Counted from the stretch's first letter, positions 51,127 to 59,243 are shown. The stretch: 64,000 nt of DNA from CAYOSU01 sp964406735 (GCA_964406735.1 CAYOSU010000001.1:62001-126000); one strand, 5' to 3'. Notes: generated by a model from the letters alone, not told the origin. Program-made: numbers and translations.

Positions 51127-51477
51127 ATGGGAAAAGGTTTTTCTAATTACAGAAAGCAGGTATTAGGCGGTGGCGGCGGAATGCCCAATATGCAGCAGCT
51201 CATGGAGCAGGCGCAGAAGATGCAGCAGGACCTTGAGGAAGCTAAAGCAAAGATAGCCGAGGCTGAGTTCGAGGGCACGAGCGGCGGCGACGCGGTAAAA
51301 GTAACGCTTTCGGGCGAGAAGAAGCTCGTTTCGCTTCAATTAAAACCCGAGATAGTCGATCCCGAAGACGTAGAGATGCTCGAAGATCTCATCATTGCGG
51401 CATATAACGACGCTTTTGATAAGGCAGAGAAATTCACGCAGGAGACTATGCCCAGCGGAACAGAGGGACTAATTTAA
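51127..51477 (+). CDS. YbaB/EbfC family nucleoid-associated protein
   Basis: 116 residues. Dimeric DNA-binding protein encoded between dnaX and recR in most bacteria. Gly-rich N-terminus, a helical Gln/Met-rich stretch (MQQLMEQAQKMQQDLEEAK) and KVTLSGEKKLVSLQLKPEIV match the family. The start is 5 bases after dnaX; the stop shares one base with recR. Confidence 0.93.
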   Translation: MGKGFSNYRKQVLGGGGGMPNMQQLMEQAQKMQQDLEEAKAKIAEAEFEGTSGGDAVKVTLSGEKKLVSLQLKPEIVDPEDVEMLEDLIIAAYNDAFDKAEKFTQETMPSGTEGLI

Positions 51478-52067
51478 TGGAGAATTATCCAAAGGACATA
51501 CAAAAGCTCATCAATGAGTTCACCCGACTTCCGGGGGTAGGCAAACGCACGGCAACGAGGTATGCTTATAAGGTCATTGACATGACTGAGGATGAGGCGG
51601 AAAAGCTTGCAACGGCAATAATGAACGTCAAGCAAAACATAAGGTACTGCAAAGTGTGCGGCAATTTCACCGACAGCGACGAGTGCGAGATATGCAAACA
51701 CCGCGATCATTCGGTGATCTGCGTCGTAAAAGAACCAAAAGATTTGGCTGCCATGGAAAGAACGGGAAGCTACAAAGGCGTGTACCACGTTTTGCACGGA
51801 TGCATATCACCGCTTTATAACGTATCACCCGACGATATACGCATAAGGGAGCTTCTTGCGAGAATAAACGATAAGACAAGCGAGGTAATAATTGCGCTCA
51901 ACCCCGACGTAGAGGGAGATGCGACCGCTATGTATATCGGCAGATTGCTAAAACCTCTCGGCGTAAAGGTATCGAGGCTTGCTCACGGTATTCCTATCGG
52001 TCAGGATATAGAGTTTGCCGACGAGGTTACCCTTTCAAGGGCAATGGCGGAGAGAAAGGAACTTTAA
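51477..52067 (+). CDS. recR: Recombination protein RecR
   Basis: 196 residues. Works with RecF and RecO to load RecA at gaps. Helix-hairpin-helix LPGVGKRTATRYA at residues 18-30, zinc finger Cys58-X2-Cys61-X8-Cys70-X2-Cys73, TOPRIM domain (CVVKEPKDLAAMERTG onward) and the Walker B-like C-terminal RLAHGIPIGQDIEFAD. The ATG overlaps the preceding stop by one base. Confidence 0.97.
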   Translation: MENYPKDIQKLINEFTRLPGVGKRTATRYAYKVIDMTEDEAEKLATAIMNVKQNIRYCKVCGNFTDSDECEICKHRDHSVICVVKEPKDLAAMERTGSYKGVYHVLHGCISPLYNVSPDDIRIRELLARINDKTSEVIIALNPDVEGDATAMYIGRLLKPLGVKVSRLAHGIPIGQDIEFADEVTLSRAMAERKEL

Positions 52068-52068
52068 T

Positions 52069-52683
52069 ATGGGAAATATCGCAATAACGTACTTAGGGCA
52101 TTCGTGCTTTGTCGTAGAAAAAGACGGTTTCAGATTGTGTATTGACCCGTTCCATAACGTAAAAGGCTACAAGGATGTTTGCGTTGGAGTAAATAAAGTT
52201 CTTTGTACGCACGAGCACTTTGACCATGCATATAGAGAGGGGTGTCTTGCGCTTTTGAATCTCGTCGAAGACCCGTTTGAAGTCAAAAAAATAACCGTTT
52301 CTCACGACGATAAAGGCGGTACGCTTCGCGGTATGAGTGACATAATAGTTATTCAAAGCGAGGGGATAAAGATAGCGCATTTCGGCGATATAGGCGTTAT
52401 TCCAAGCGAAGAGGTGCTTAACCGTCTTGATGGACTTGATGTTGCGTTGGTGCCCGTCGGCGGCACTTATACCGTTGACGCAAACACGGCAAAATCGCTC
52501 GTTGAACGCATAAGCCCCAAAATAACCGTTCCTATGCACTACAGATGGGGCGATAAGGGCTTTGACAATATCGCAACGCTCAGCGAGTTCACTTCACTTT
52601 TTGAAAAAGTAACGGACGACGGCGTGACAACGCTTGAGCTTCCGTCAAAAGAAAGCGGCATCGTCGTATTGACGCCGCAATAA
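52069..52683 (+). CDS. Metallo-beta-lactamase-fold hydrolase
   Basis: 204 residues. Zinc ligands THEHFDHA (HxHxDH), His in AHFGDIG and His in VPMHYRW fit the UlaG/UPF0173-like branch of the fold, whose members act on phosphodiesters, lactones or nucleotides. No signal peptide. AAAGGA before ATG 52069, 1 base after recR, so it closes the mrnC-recR operon. Substrate unknown. Confidence 0.85.
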   Translation: MGNIAITYLGHSCFVVEKDGFRLCIDPFHNVKGYKDVCVGVNKVLCTHEHFDHAYREGCLALLNLVEDPFEVKKITVSHDDKGGTLRGMSDIIVIQSEGIKIAHFGDIGVIPSEEVLNRLDGLDVALVPVGGTYTVDANTAKSLVERISPKITVPMHYRWGDKGFDNIATLSEFTSLFEKVTDDGVTTLELPSKESGIVVLTPQ

Positions 52684-52693
52684 AGAAAAAAAT

Positions 52694-52720
52694 CAAACGC
52701 TTCGGACTTCGAAGCGTTTG
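52694..52720. terminator. Terminator between metallohydrolase gene and convergent gene
   Basis: Perfect 11-bp stem 52694-52704/52710-52720 with T-rich flanks on both strands. Confidence 0.85.
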
Positions 52721-52727
52721 TCTGTTT

Positions 52728-53081
52728 TTACGAGATAGTGCTTGACGTATAAATAAGAGGAAGCCCGACTCTCACTTCGCCCGTTTGCTTGATAAGTATC
52801 TGGCAGTTGTACTGCCCAAAATCTTCGCAGATAAATTTATGAGAAAAAGGCGTAACGCCGTAAACGTACGTTTCACCCTCGACGACTTCACGGTATACTT
52901 CTTTGAACGCAAGGTGTTTCAGACCGTCGATGCTGTCAAACGTTAAGCAAGCACCGTGTTTTGTGTTTGAAAGCACAATTCCGCCCGTTGCGTTTGCAAC
53001 CAGATCGATTTCGATTACGGATAAAATTAAAAACGCAAAAATGCAAAACAGGGCGATAGCAATAAAAAAAGTTTTTCTCAT
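52728..53081 (-). CDS. Small exported or membrane-anchored protein
   Basis: 117 residues with a single N-terminal hydrophobic segment (about 5-27) and a beta-rich remainder with several Cys and Tyr. No lipobox. No family recognised and the Shine-Dalgarno site is weak, so the start is uncertain. It ends at a shared terminator with the operon on the other strand. Confidence 0.5.
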   Translation of the reverse strand: MRKTFFIAIALFCIFAFLILSVIEIDLVANATGGIVLSNTKHGACLTFDSIDGLKHLAFKEVYREVVEGETYVYGVTPFSHKFICEDFGQYNCQILIKQTGEVRVGLPLIYTSSTIS

Positions 53082-53125
53082 AGCTATGTTATTGCCCGAA
53101 AAAAGCTATTTATTCAAAAAAATCA

Positions 53126-53154
53126 TTTACTTGACGGCGTAATTGTGATAAAAT
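53126..53154 (+). promoter_or_regulatory. Promoter of phosphoribosyltransferase gene
   Basis: TTTACT (53126-53131), 17 bp, TAAAAT (53149-53154) with TGA before the -10. Confidence 0.6.
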
Positions 53155-53210
53155 ATGTATGTCGATAATTGATCGTCAAAGCGAGCGAGCTTTGGCAAAG
53201 GAGAAATAAT

Positions 53211-53753
53211 ATGGCAAACGATATACTCAAAGTAGATATTAAGGGTTTTGAAGCCGAGCTTCCTATCTTGCAGCTTCCTTCGGGGATCAAGATCGCATTT
53301 TTCAATCTTCACGGCGACCAAGAGCTTACTGAGCATTGCGGCAAGGAGCTTGCGAAATATATGTCTGACTGCGACGTTCTCATAACGGCTGAGTCCAAGG
53401 GATTGCAGCTTACGCACGTCGTTGCGAGAGAACTCGGACAGCGCTATTATGCCGTTGCAAGAAAGTCCAAAAAGCTCTATATGCAGGACGGCATCGAGAT
53501 AACGATCAAGGCGTCCATAACGACGGGCGCTATTCAAAAGCTCTATTTGTCAAAGCACGATACAGACCTTTTGAAGGGAAAGAAGGTTGGTATAGTAGAC
53601 GACGTCGTTTCGACGGGCAACAGCCTTGAGGGACTTGAAGAGATTGTTCAGAAAGCAGGCGGCGTAATACAGAAAAAAGCGTTCGTTCTTGCAGAGGGCG
53701 ATGCGGCATATAGAAAGGATATAATCTATCTTGCAACAATTCCCCTTATGTAA
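53211..53753 (+). CDS. Purine phosphoribosyltransferase-like protein
   Basis: 180 residues. The PRPP-binding motif GIVDDVVSTGNS lies near residues 128-139, and the pyrophosphate loop region is VLITAESKGLQLTH. Overall plan resembles adenine/xanthine phosphoribosyltransferases that salvage bases to nucleotides. AAAGGAG is 8 bases before ATG 53211. The base used is not certain; regulatory PRTases of this type also exist. Single-gene unit with its own promoter and terminator. Confidence 0.82.
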   Translation: MANDILKVDIKGFEAELPILQLPSGIKIAFFNLHGDQELTEHCGKELAKYMSDCDVLITAESKGLQLTHVVARELGQRYYAVARKSKKLYMQDGIEITIKASITTGAIQKLYLSKHDTDLLKGKKVGIVDDVVSTGNSLEGLEEIVQKAGGVIQKKAFVLAEGDAAYRKDIIYLATIPLM

Positions 53754-53779
53754 ATGACAAAAGCATTATTAAAAACAAA

Positions 53780-53805
53780 AAGCTCGGACGTCCGAGCTTT
53801 TTCTT
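53780..53805. terminator. Bidirectional terminator, PRTase gene and glgB
   Basis: Palindrome spanning 53780-53801 (up to 9-bp stem around a 4-base loop) with A/T runs on both sides. Confidence 0.85.
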
Positions 53806-53818
53806 ATATAACACAGAA

Positions 53819-55786
53819 TCAATACAGCTTAAATACGTTGAAAGTGCGGTTTGGAACGTAAAATTTCAAGCAGTTGCGCTCCTTTCTTATTTTGATGTGC
53901 CTCTCGTTTGGTGTAAGCCTACCGTGTCCGCAATATTTCTCGTCGTCTGAGGTAAAAATAAGCTTTGCATTCTTGCCGACGTTCTCAATGGCAAGATCGG
54001 TAAAGCTCTCCGTCGGGTTAAACGAAACGATGAATAGTAAGTCGTTTTTAACGAACGCAATGATCTTTTTCTCGTCTGAAACGTACACTTGGCGGTCGTG
54101 TGTACCAAAAATATCGTGATTTTTGAGGATCTTGAGCAGATCCTTATTAAACTCGTTAAGACACGAGAATTTAAGATTTTCGTCTTTGCAAAGGTGCCAT
54201 TGCCTCTTTGCGTACTTATAACTCCAACCATTGCCCTCACGAGGGAAGTCGATCCACTCGGGATGTCCGAACTCGTTGCCCATAAAGTTAAGGTACCCCT
54301 CACCACCAAGAGCCATAGTAATGCCGTAAATATTCTTATAAAGCGCAACGCCCCTTTCAACGGTGAGATCGTCGTCATTCTTTTGCATATGCCAATACAT
54401 CTCCTTGTCGCACAAGCGGAAGATGATCGTCTTGTCTCCGACGAGCGCTTGATCGTGGCATTCTGCGTAGCCGACGTTCTTTTCGTGCGGACGGCGAGTG
54501 GAAAGCTCCCAATAGATATGGTTCATGTTCCAGTCCTCGTCGCGGCATTCTTTGATAAGCTTGATCCAAAGGTCGGGTTCACCGAGAGCTAAACGGTAGT
54601 CAAAGCCTATACCGCCCTCGTTTACGGGGATGCACATGCCGGGCATGGCCGACATATCCTCTGCAATGAGTATTGCATTGTCGTTAGTTGCCTTTGCGAC
54701 GGATGTTGCAAGCTGAAGATAATTTATTGCGTCAAGGTTAGTGGAGGGCGAGAAGTATTTTGAGTAGTTATCAAACGCCACGCCAAGACCGTAGTGCGTA
54801 TATAGCATGCTCGTAACACCGTCAAAGCGGAATCCGTCGAAATGGAATTTATCGAGATAATATTTGACGTTAGAGAGCAAGAATTTCAAAGTGAAGTTCT
54901 TTGAATAATCAAACACCTTAGTGCCCCAGGCAGGGTGATCTCCCATAAAGAACATATCGTCCGTGCCGTCAAACATAGAAAGTCCCTCGTTGGTATTTCC
55001 CGATGCGTGAGAATGAACGATGTCAAGTAGCACTGCAATGCCTGCTTTATGTGCGCTGTCGATGAGCTTTCTGAGCTCGTCAGGCGTTCCGTAAAGCGAC
55101 GACGGTGCGAAGAAGTTGGAGACCTGATAGCCAAACGACGCATAGTACGGGTGCTCCATGATGCCCATAAGCTGAATAGCGGTATACCCGTCAGCCTTTA
55201 TTTTCGGAAGCACGTTCTTGCGGAACTCTTCGTAAGTACCTATGCCGTCCGTTTCGGTTGCCATTCCGATATGCGCCTCGTAAATAACGAGATCTTTGCT
55301 CGGTGTAAAGGGCTTTTGCGAAAATTTATACTTGCTGTCGAATATCTGCGCCGCCATATCGTAGTGATCGTCGCGCGTAACGTAGTCGGCGAACATCGGT
55401 ATTTTAAGTTCGTCAAAGCTGTCTGCAACGACACGCACCTTGACCCTTGATCCGACGATATTTTGAGAAATATTTATCTCAAAAACACCGTCGCCGATAG
55501 GCGTAAGCTCGTGACTTGTTCTTGACCAGCCGTTAAAATCTCCGCATAGGAACAACTGCTTAGCGTTCGGTGCGTATTCACGGTAGATATAACCGTTACC
55601 TTCCCTGTGAAAGCCGAAATACTCGTGTGCGGAAGCGAAATTCAAAAGTAAGGCCGAAATATCTTTTCCATCCTTTGCCGATTCGCCAAAGAGCCGTTTT
55701 TCAAGTGCGAACAACCGATCCATTCGGAGCTCGATATCCTTTTCGTAAGGCAATAAATAGTTGTCGTATTCTAATATTTTATACAT
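53819..55786 (-). CDS. glgB: 1,4-alpha-glucan branching enzyme, eukaryotic-type GH13
   Basis: 655 residues. Creates alpha-1,6 branches in glycogen. CBM48 domain (about 65-160: REYAPNAKQLFLCGDFNGW) followed by the GH13 barrel with FRFDGVTSMLYTHYG (nucleophile Asp), LIAEDMSAMPGM (acid Glu) and AECHDQALVGDK (His-Asp). These motif forms are those of animal/plant branching enzymes and their bacterial relatives rather than of E. coli GlgB. No glgC, glgA or glgP lies nearby. The start has no evident Shine-Dalgarno site; the promoter is about 70 bases upstream. Confidence 0.93.
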   Translation of the reverse strand: MYKILEYDNYLLPYEKDIELRMDRLFALEKRLFGESAKDGKDISALLLNFASAHEYFGFHREGNGYIYREYAPNAKQLFLCGDFNGWSRTSHELTPIGDGVFEINISQNIVGSRVKVRVVADSFDELKIPMFADYVTRDDHYDMAAQIFDSKYKFSQKPFTPSKDLVIYEAHIGMATETDGIGTYEEFRKNVLPKIKADGYTAIQLMGIMEHPYYASFGYQVSNFFAPSSLYGTPDELRKLIDSAHKAGIAVLLDIVHSHASGNTNEGLSMFDGTDDMFFMGDHPAWGTKVFDYSKNFTLKFLLSNVKYYLDKFHFDGFRFDGVTSMLYTHYGLGVAFDNYSKYFSPSTNLDAINYLQLATSVAKATNDNAILIAEDMSAMPGMCIPVNEGGIGFDYRLALGEPDLWIKLIKECRDEDWNMNHIYWELSTRRPHEKNVGYAECHDQALVGDKTIIFRLCDKEMYWHMQKNDDDLTVERGVALYKNIYGITMALGGEGYLNFMGNEFGHPEWIDFPREGNGWSYKYAKRQWHLCKDENLKFSCLNEFNKDLLKILKNHDIFGTHDRQVYVSDEKKIIAFVKNDLLFIVSFNPTESFTDLAIENVGKNAKLIFTSDDEKYCGHGRLTPNERHIKIRKERNCLKFYVPNRTFNVFKLY

Positions 55787-55852
55787 AGCCGTTTAATTTT
55801 AAAAATAATGTGCTCGGTAGTCCAAGTAAGAATTTAATACTACTACATAAAT

Positions 55853-55880
55853 ATTGTATCAAAAATTGGCGGTTTGTCAA
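55853..55880 (-). promoter_or_regulatory. Promoter of glgB
   Basis: On the minus strand TTGACA (55875-55880), 16 bp, TACAAT (55853-55858), with TGA before the -10. Confidence 0.72.
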
Positions 55881-55942
55881 TACTTTGTTTGAATTGAATT
55901 GTCGAAAGTTAAAGTCAATGCACCAAAAAATAGTTTTCGCTA

Positions 55943-55971
55943 TTGACAATACACTCAAAAGATAGTAAAAT
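55943..55971 (+). promoter_or_regulatory. Promoter of tandem small-domain gene pair
   Basis: TTGACA (55943-55948), 17 bp, TAAAAT (55966-55971). Confidence 0.78.
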
Positions 55972-56038
55972 ACATATACAGTCAAAATTGGATAGTCTGC
56001 AATTTTATGAAAAAGGTTCAGACGAAACGGGAAATTAT

Positions 56039-56455
56039 ATGAATAAGAAAAGGGTAATACAAATAGCGATGATCGTATGTGCCGTATTACTGCTGTTGCT
56101 GCTTTTCGCAAATCTTTTCAAGATATTCGGCGTTGAGCAAGCGCAAGGTTTTAGTACGACGAGAATACTTATATACGAATCTGCACTTCTGATGGTGTTG
56201 CTTTTCCTCGGACTTTTGCAATCGGGCGTAAAGGTGTTCGTTTTTAGGCATAGGAAAAAGCCGAGCGGAATTTCAGCTGAGTATCTTCAAGCGTTTATAG
56301 GAGAAAAAGTCGTTGCGACGACGTTTATAGAGGTCTTCAACGGAATATTGGTCGAGGTTGAGGGCGATTGGTTGAAAATAAAGGACGGCGACATGCGCCC
56401 GACGGTACATCTTTTGAGGTCGGATATGCTTTTGTCGCTGACGGTCAAAAAATAA
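56039..56455 (+). CDS. Two-TM protein with C-terminal small beta-barrel-like domain
   Basis: 138 residues: two membrane segments (about 7-25, 44-62) then a cytoplasmic domain of about 57 residues. That domain aligns with the next gene over its whole length: IG-x2-V, F-x-G near its middle, VEG-x-W-x-KI, then DM-x2-S-x-TV. The pattern of short strands suggests an Sm-like or SH3-like barrel. The ATG at 56039 is chosen as the first after the promoter in frame giving a short tail before the membrane. Function unknown. Confidence 0.6.
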   Translation: MNKKRVIQIAMIVCAVLLLLLLFANLFKIFGVEQAQGFSTTRILIYESALLMVLLFLGLLQSGVKVFVFRHRKKPSGISAEYLQAFIGEKVVATTFIEVFNGILVEVEGDWLKIKDGDMRPTVHLLRSDMLLSLTVKK

Positions 56456-56482
56456 GGAAAAGAGAATAAGGAGAGGAACAAA

Positions 56483-56671
56483 ATGGAACAGGTAAAGATG
56501 TTAAACGAGCTTATTGGCAAAACGGTCAACGTATGGACGATAAATCAGTCCTTCAAGGGCGTTGTAGAGGCAGTCGAGGGTGAATGGATAAAGATAGTTG
56601 CCGAGACGAAGAAGAGAACGGAATACGTTCTCAAAACGGATATGATTGCCTCGATAACCGTTCTTGGGTGA
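56483..56671 (+). CDS. 62-residue small beta-barrel-like protein, paralogue of upstream domain
   Basis: Soluble protein equal to the C-terminal domain of the preceding gene without its membrane part: LNELIGKTVNVW, then FKGVVEAVEGEWIKI and TDMIASITVLG. Begins 27 bases downstream, with AAGGAGAGG before the ATG. Size and strand pattern suggest an Sm-like/SH3-like barrel, possibly DUF6897-type; that name is from memory and unverified. RNA or protein binding is possible but not shown. Confidence 0.7.
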   Translation: MEQVKMLNELIGKTVNVWTINQSFKGVVEAVEGEWIKIVAETKKRTEYVLKTDMIASITVLG

Positions 56672-56724
56672 TTAAAAGAAGAAAATAAAGCATAGCTAGA
56701 TCAAAACGAAAATATTCAATAAGC

Positions 56725-56757
56725 CGAGCCGTAAAATTTACGACTCGTTTTTTTTGT
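56725..56757 (+). terminator. Terminator after tandem pair
   Basis: Stem 56725-56728/56744-56747 plus 56730-56734/56738-56742 with one mismatch, then a run of Ts. Confidence 0.7.
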
Positions 56758-56859
56758 TTAAATGCGGTGTTGAAAAGAGAGATCATATTTATCTATAAAG
56801 AGTTTTAAGCAGACGGTTTTGCGGCGGTTTAATTTTTGTTTGTTGTTTTGGGTACAATA

Positions 56860-57100
56860 TAGAAAACAGCTTTGATAAATAGTGATTATCGACTATAAGG
56901 CTCAACTAACAGTAAAGCATGGTATTACAAAAAGCGGTTATCGGTGTGTCATTAAAATATTGAGGTGTTATTTGCTAAAACGAACAAGATATTCCGAACT
57001 GCTGGTCGTTTTTAGCCGCACTGCTTTGATTAGTATCAACTAAAGCTCAATAAAAAACAAACCGCCTTTTCAGTAAAGGAAAGGCGGCTTGTTTATATAA
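56860..57100 (+). ncRNA. Candidate structured RNA in gene-free stretch
   Basis: The 56758-57121 gap has no credible ORF. A possible -10 (TACAAT, 56853-56858) precedes a segment with a nested fold: 56868-56877 pairs with 57034-57047 (3-base bulge), and 56905-56909/56914-56919 pair with 57030-57034/57022-57027. This leaves a large 5' bulge of about 27 bases, a layout reminiscent of 6S RNA. The stem at 57055-57094 would end it. No family confirmed, and the -35 is poor. Confidence 0.35.
57055..57094 (-). terminator. Terminator of degV
   Basis: 14-bp stem with one mismatch (57055-57069/57080-57094); on the minus strand it is followed by six Ts. It could also end a plus-strand RNA. Confidence 0.8.
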
Positions 57101-57121
57101 AACAGTCGGGAAATAGCTAAA

Positions 57122-58000
57122 TTATCTGTGGTCTCCAAGGCAGAATGCTGCGATAGTGCCGGGGCCTGAATGTGCGCCGATGACGGGGTCGATGTATTGG
57201 AACATAAATTCCTTGACCTTGACTTTAGAGGCTATTCTGTCTGCAAGTATGTGTGCGTCGTCTATGCAATCTCCGTGTCCGATAATGACAAGTTGCTCTT
57301 CAGGATGCTGATCTTTTATTCTTTCGCAGATGTTGTCTGCGATCTCAAAGAGAGATTTCTTTCTGCCGATAACGTTTTTGATGCCAACGAGCTTGCCCTC
57401 GTCGTTCGTGAACATAAGGGGCTTGATCTTAGCCATATTAGCGATAATAAAGCTTGCCTTGCTCACTCTGCCGCCCTTAAAAAGCCAACGCAAGTCGTCG
57501 ACGGAGAAATAATGGCAAACACGCATTTTATTGGATTCGGCCCATTCTGCGACCTCCTCCAACGATTTGCCCTCCAAACGCATCTTTGCGATGTACATAA
57601 CGAAAAGTCCTTCGCCTATAGAGGCACAAAGCGAGTCGACAACGACGATCTTTCTATCGGGATACTTCGCTTGAAGCTCGTTTACCGCAGCCTTGCTGCA
57701 CTCGTACGTCTGCGATAAAGCGGACGAAAATGCGATATAAAGAACGTCGTTTCCCTTAACAAGTTCTTTTTCAAACTCTTCGACGAACGTTGCGGTGTTT
57801 ATGCAGGAAGTAGAGATGTTTTTCTCTTCACGAAGAAGCTGATAGATCTTCTTATAGCCCTCTTCGTTGTTCAATTTTTCGGCGGAGACAGCCTCGCCGC
57901 CCTCGATGATCATCGTCATCGGGATGACTTTAAGTTGAAATTCTTCGATCTTTTCCTTTGGAAGATTGCAGCACGAATCCGTAAAAAGTGCGTATGACAT
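57122..58000 (-). CDS. DegV-family fatty acid-binding protein
   Basis: 292 residues. DegV proteins bind fatty acids; in Staphylococcus the FakB members present them to the kinase FakA. ALFTDSCCNLPKEKIEEF at the start (usual form D-S-x-x-D/N-L), ISTSCINTATFVEEFEK and VCHYFSVDDLRWLFKGGRVS are family motifs. The start at 58000 is chosen for AGGAGC upstream and the conserved N-terminus. A FakA/DhaK partner is not in the window. Confidence 0.92.
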   Translation of the reverse strand: MSYALFTDSCCNLPKEKIEEFQLKVIPMTMIIEGGEAVSAEKLNNEEGYKKIYQLLREEKNISTSCINTATFVEEFEKELVKGNDVLYIAFSSALSQTYECSKAAVNELQAKYPDRKIVVVDSLCASIGEGLFVMYIAKMRLEGKSLEEVAEWAESNKMRVCHYFSVDDLRWLFKGGRVSKASFIIANMAKIKPLMFTNDEGKLVGIKNVIGRKKSLFEIADNICERIKDQHPEEQLVIIGHGDCIDDAHILADRIASKVKVKEFMFQYIDPVIGAHSGPGTIAAFCLGDHR

Positions 58001-58177
58001 TATATAATTGCTCCTAAAAGTGAAATTATTTCTGCGGCGAAACGTCGGCATTCAGAGTTGACTGTTATAAAGACTTAAAAAGCCTTGACCCTACGAGCGT
58101 TGAATGAAGTATCCTCATTCAGGCGTTGCCTTTCGTTCGCCCTTTGCGATTTTATTCTATGCCCAAACGGGGGAAAT

Positions 58178-58270
58178 AATCAACCTACTCCGTAGCAAAT
58201 GCGTTCTACTCAAAAAATCGGTCGAGTAGAGTTCTAGAAAACCGCTCTACTCAGAGTAGAATGGTTGATT
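58178..58270 (+). promoter_or_regulatory. Operator cluster with five CTACTC/GAGTAG half-sites
   Basis: Half-sites at 58185-58190, 58206-58211, 58224-58229, 58247-58252 and 58254-58259. They form a perfect 15-base palindrome TCTACTC-A-GAGTAGA at 58246-58260 and 8-base inverted arms 58224-58231/58245-58252. Outer arms AATCAACC (58178-58185) and GGTTGATT (58263-58270) are also complementary. The inner palindrome ends 4 bases before the -35. Most likely binding sites for the downstream HTH protein. Confidence 0.65.
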
Positions 58271-58293
58271 TTTGCCTGATTTTACTATATAAT
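58265..58293 (+). promoter_or_regulatory. Promoter of second HTH-membrane gene
   Basis: TTGATT (58265-58270), 17 bp, TATAAT (58288-58293). The leader is about 130 bases. The remaining part of the 58001-58429 gap (58001-58177) shows nothing clear. Confidence 0.75.
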
Positions 58294-58310
58294 AGCCCTA
58301 TAAAGCAGTC

Positions 58311-58401
58311 GGCGAACAGTTCGCCAAAACAAAAAGTTAAGTAAAAGCAGTTTACGAAAACCTTTGCCTTTTACAAGGGCTATTGCGAGATAGATCGCAA
58401 T
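58311..58401 (+). promoter_or_regulatory. Leader RNA with four consecutive hairpins
   Basis: Stems 58311-58316/58320-58325 (6 bp), 58341-58345/58351-58355 (5 bp), 58361-58365/58375-58379 (5 bp, one G-U), 58382-58388/58395-58401 (7 bp). No U tracts. Same style as the leader at 8066-8139. Confidence 0.5.
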
Positions 58402-58429
58402 CAAAAAAACAGTTGCATGGAAAATAGAA

Positions 58430-59056
58430 ATGCTTGAAGAAGATTTAAGAAAACGCGTTGCGGAAAATTTAACGCATTACAGAAAATTATCGGGACTTAC
58501 GCAAGGTCAGCTTGCCGAGGCACTCAACTATTCCGACAAATCCGTGTCAAAGTGGGAGCGAGGAGAGGGGCTCCCCGATCTTGTTGTAATGATGAAGCTT
58601 GCCGAGATATACAACATCTCGCTCAATGACCTCGTCGCCGATAAGCCCAAAAAGCGCATACCCGACATGCGCAGGCAAAAAATACTTATCACCTTGCTGT
58701 CGGTAGGAATCGTATGGCTCGTTGCGGTAACGCTGTTCGTATTACTGCCGCTGATATTCCCCGACTTCAAACGAGCGTACCTGTTTTACATATACGCAAT
58801 ACCTGTAACGGCGATAGTCGTGCTGGTGTTCTCAAGCGTATGGGGCAACAGAATAGTGTGGTTTGCATCGACGACGGTGCTATGCTGGGGAATAATACTC
58901 TCCGTTTATATCACCTTCATAGAACAAAACATCTGGACTCTGTTTTTGATAGGAATTCCTATGCAAGCGCTCATCATCATGTGGTTTTTCTTCAGGAGCG
59001 TCTTCGTGCGCGTACGAGATAGGCTGAATAAGCTTGGAGAAAAGGAAGAAAAATAA
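58430..59056 (+). CDS. HTH (XRE-type) regulator with four-TM C-terminal domain
   Basis: 208 residues. N-terminal XRE helix-turn-helix (about 10-65: QGQLAEALNYSDKSVSKWER) followed by four membrane segments (about 87-108, 115-136, 142-162, 167-187) and a basic tail. Such proteins tie DNA binding to the membrane; signal unknown. Promoter overlaps a cluster of palindromic sites, suggesting autoregulation. Weak Shine-Dalgarno GGAAAA. Related in plan, not in membrane part, to the protein at 8.2 kb. Confidence 0.8.
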   Translation: MLEEDLRKRVAENLTHYRKLSGLTQGQLAEALNYSDKSVSKWERGEGLPDLVVMMKLAEIYNISLNDLVADKPKKRIPDMRRQKILITLLSVGIVWLVAVTLFVLLPLIFPDFKRAYLFYIYAIPVTAIVVLVFSSVWGNRIVWFASTTVLCWGIILSVYITFIEQNIWTLFLIGIPMQALIIMWFFFRSVFVRVRDRLNKLGEKEEK

Positions 59057-59078
59057 CAATAAATTGCAACAAAAGATA

Positions 59079-59120
59079 AACGCCTACGAGGCGGAAAAGC
59101 CGACGCAGGCGTTTTTTTAT
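59079..59120 (+). terminator. Terminator after second HTH-membrane gene
   Basis: 7-bp stem 59079-59085/59107-59113 with an inner GGC/GCC stem and seven Ts. Between it and 59209 only a further small GCGGT/ACCGC hairpin is seen. Confidence 0.8.
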
Positions 59121-59209
59121 TAACTAAATTAATATCATAGGCGTCTATTGAAATATACGATGGTATCATTTTTTTTGAGCGGCGGTTTTAACGACCGCAA
59201 AAAAGTTTT

Positions 59210-59243
59210 TTGCAAAAATAAAACCCGCCTTGTTCAGGCGGGG
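59210..59243 (-). terminator. Terminator of mini-ORF RNA
   Basis: 7-bp GC-rich stem 59224-59230/59236-59242; on the minus strand followed by TTTTATTTTT. Confidence 0.85.

Noticed and set aside
58185..58260. CTACTC repeats as a CRISPR-like or satellite array
   Set aside because: Units are 6-8 bases in alternating orientation with uneven spacing and no cas genes; operator sites next to a promoter fit better.
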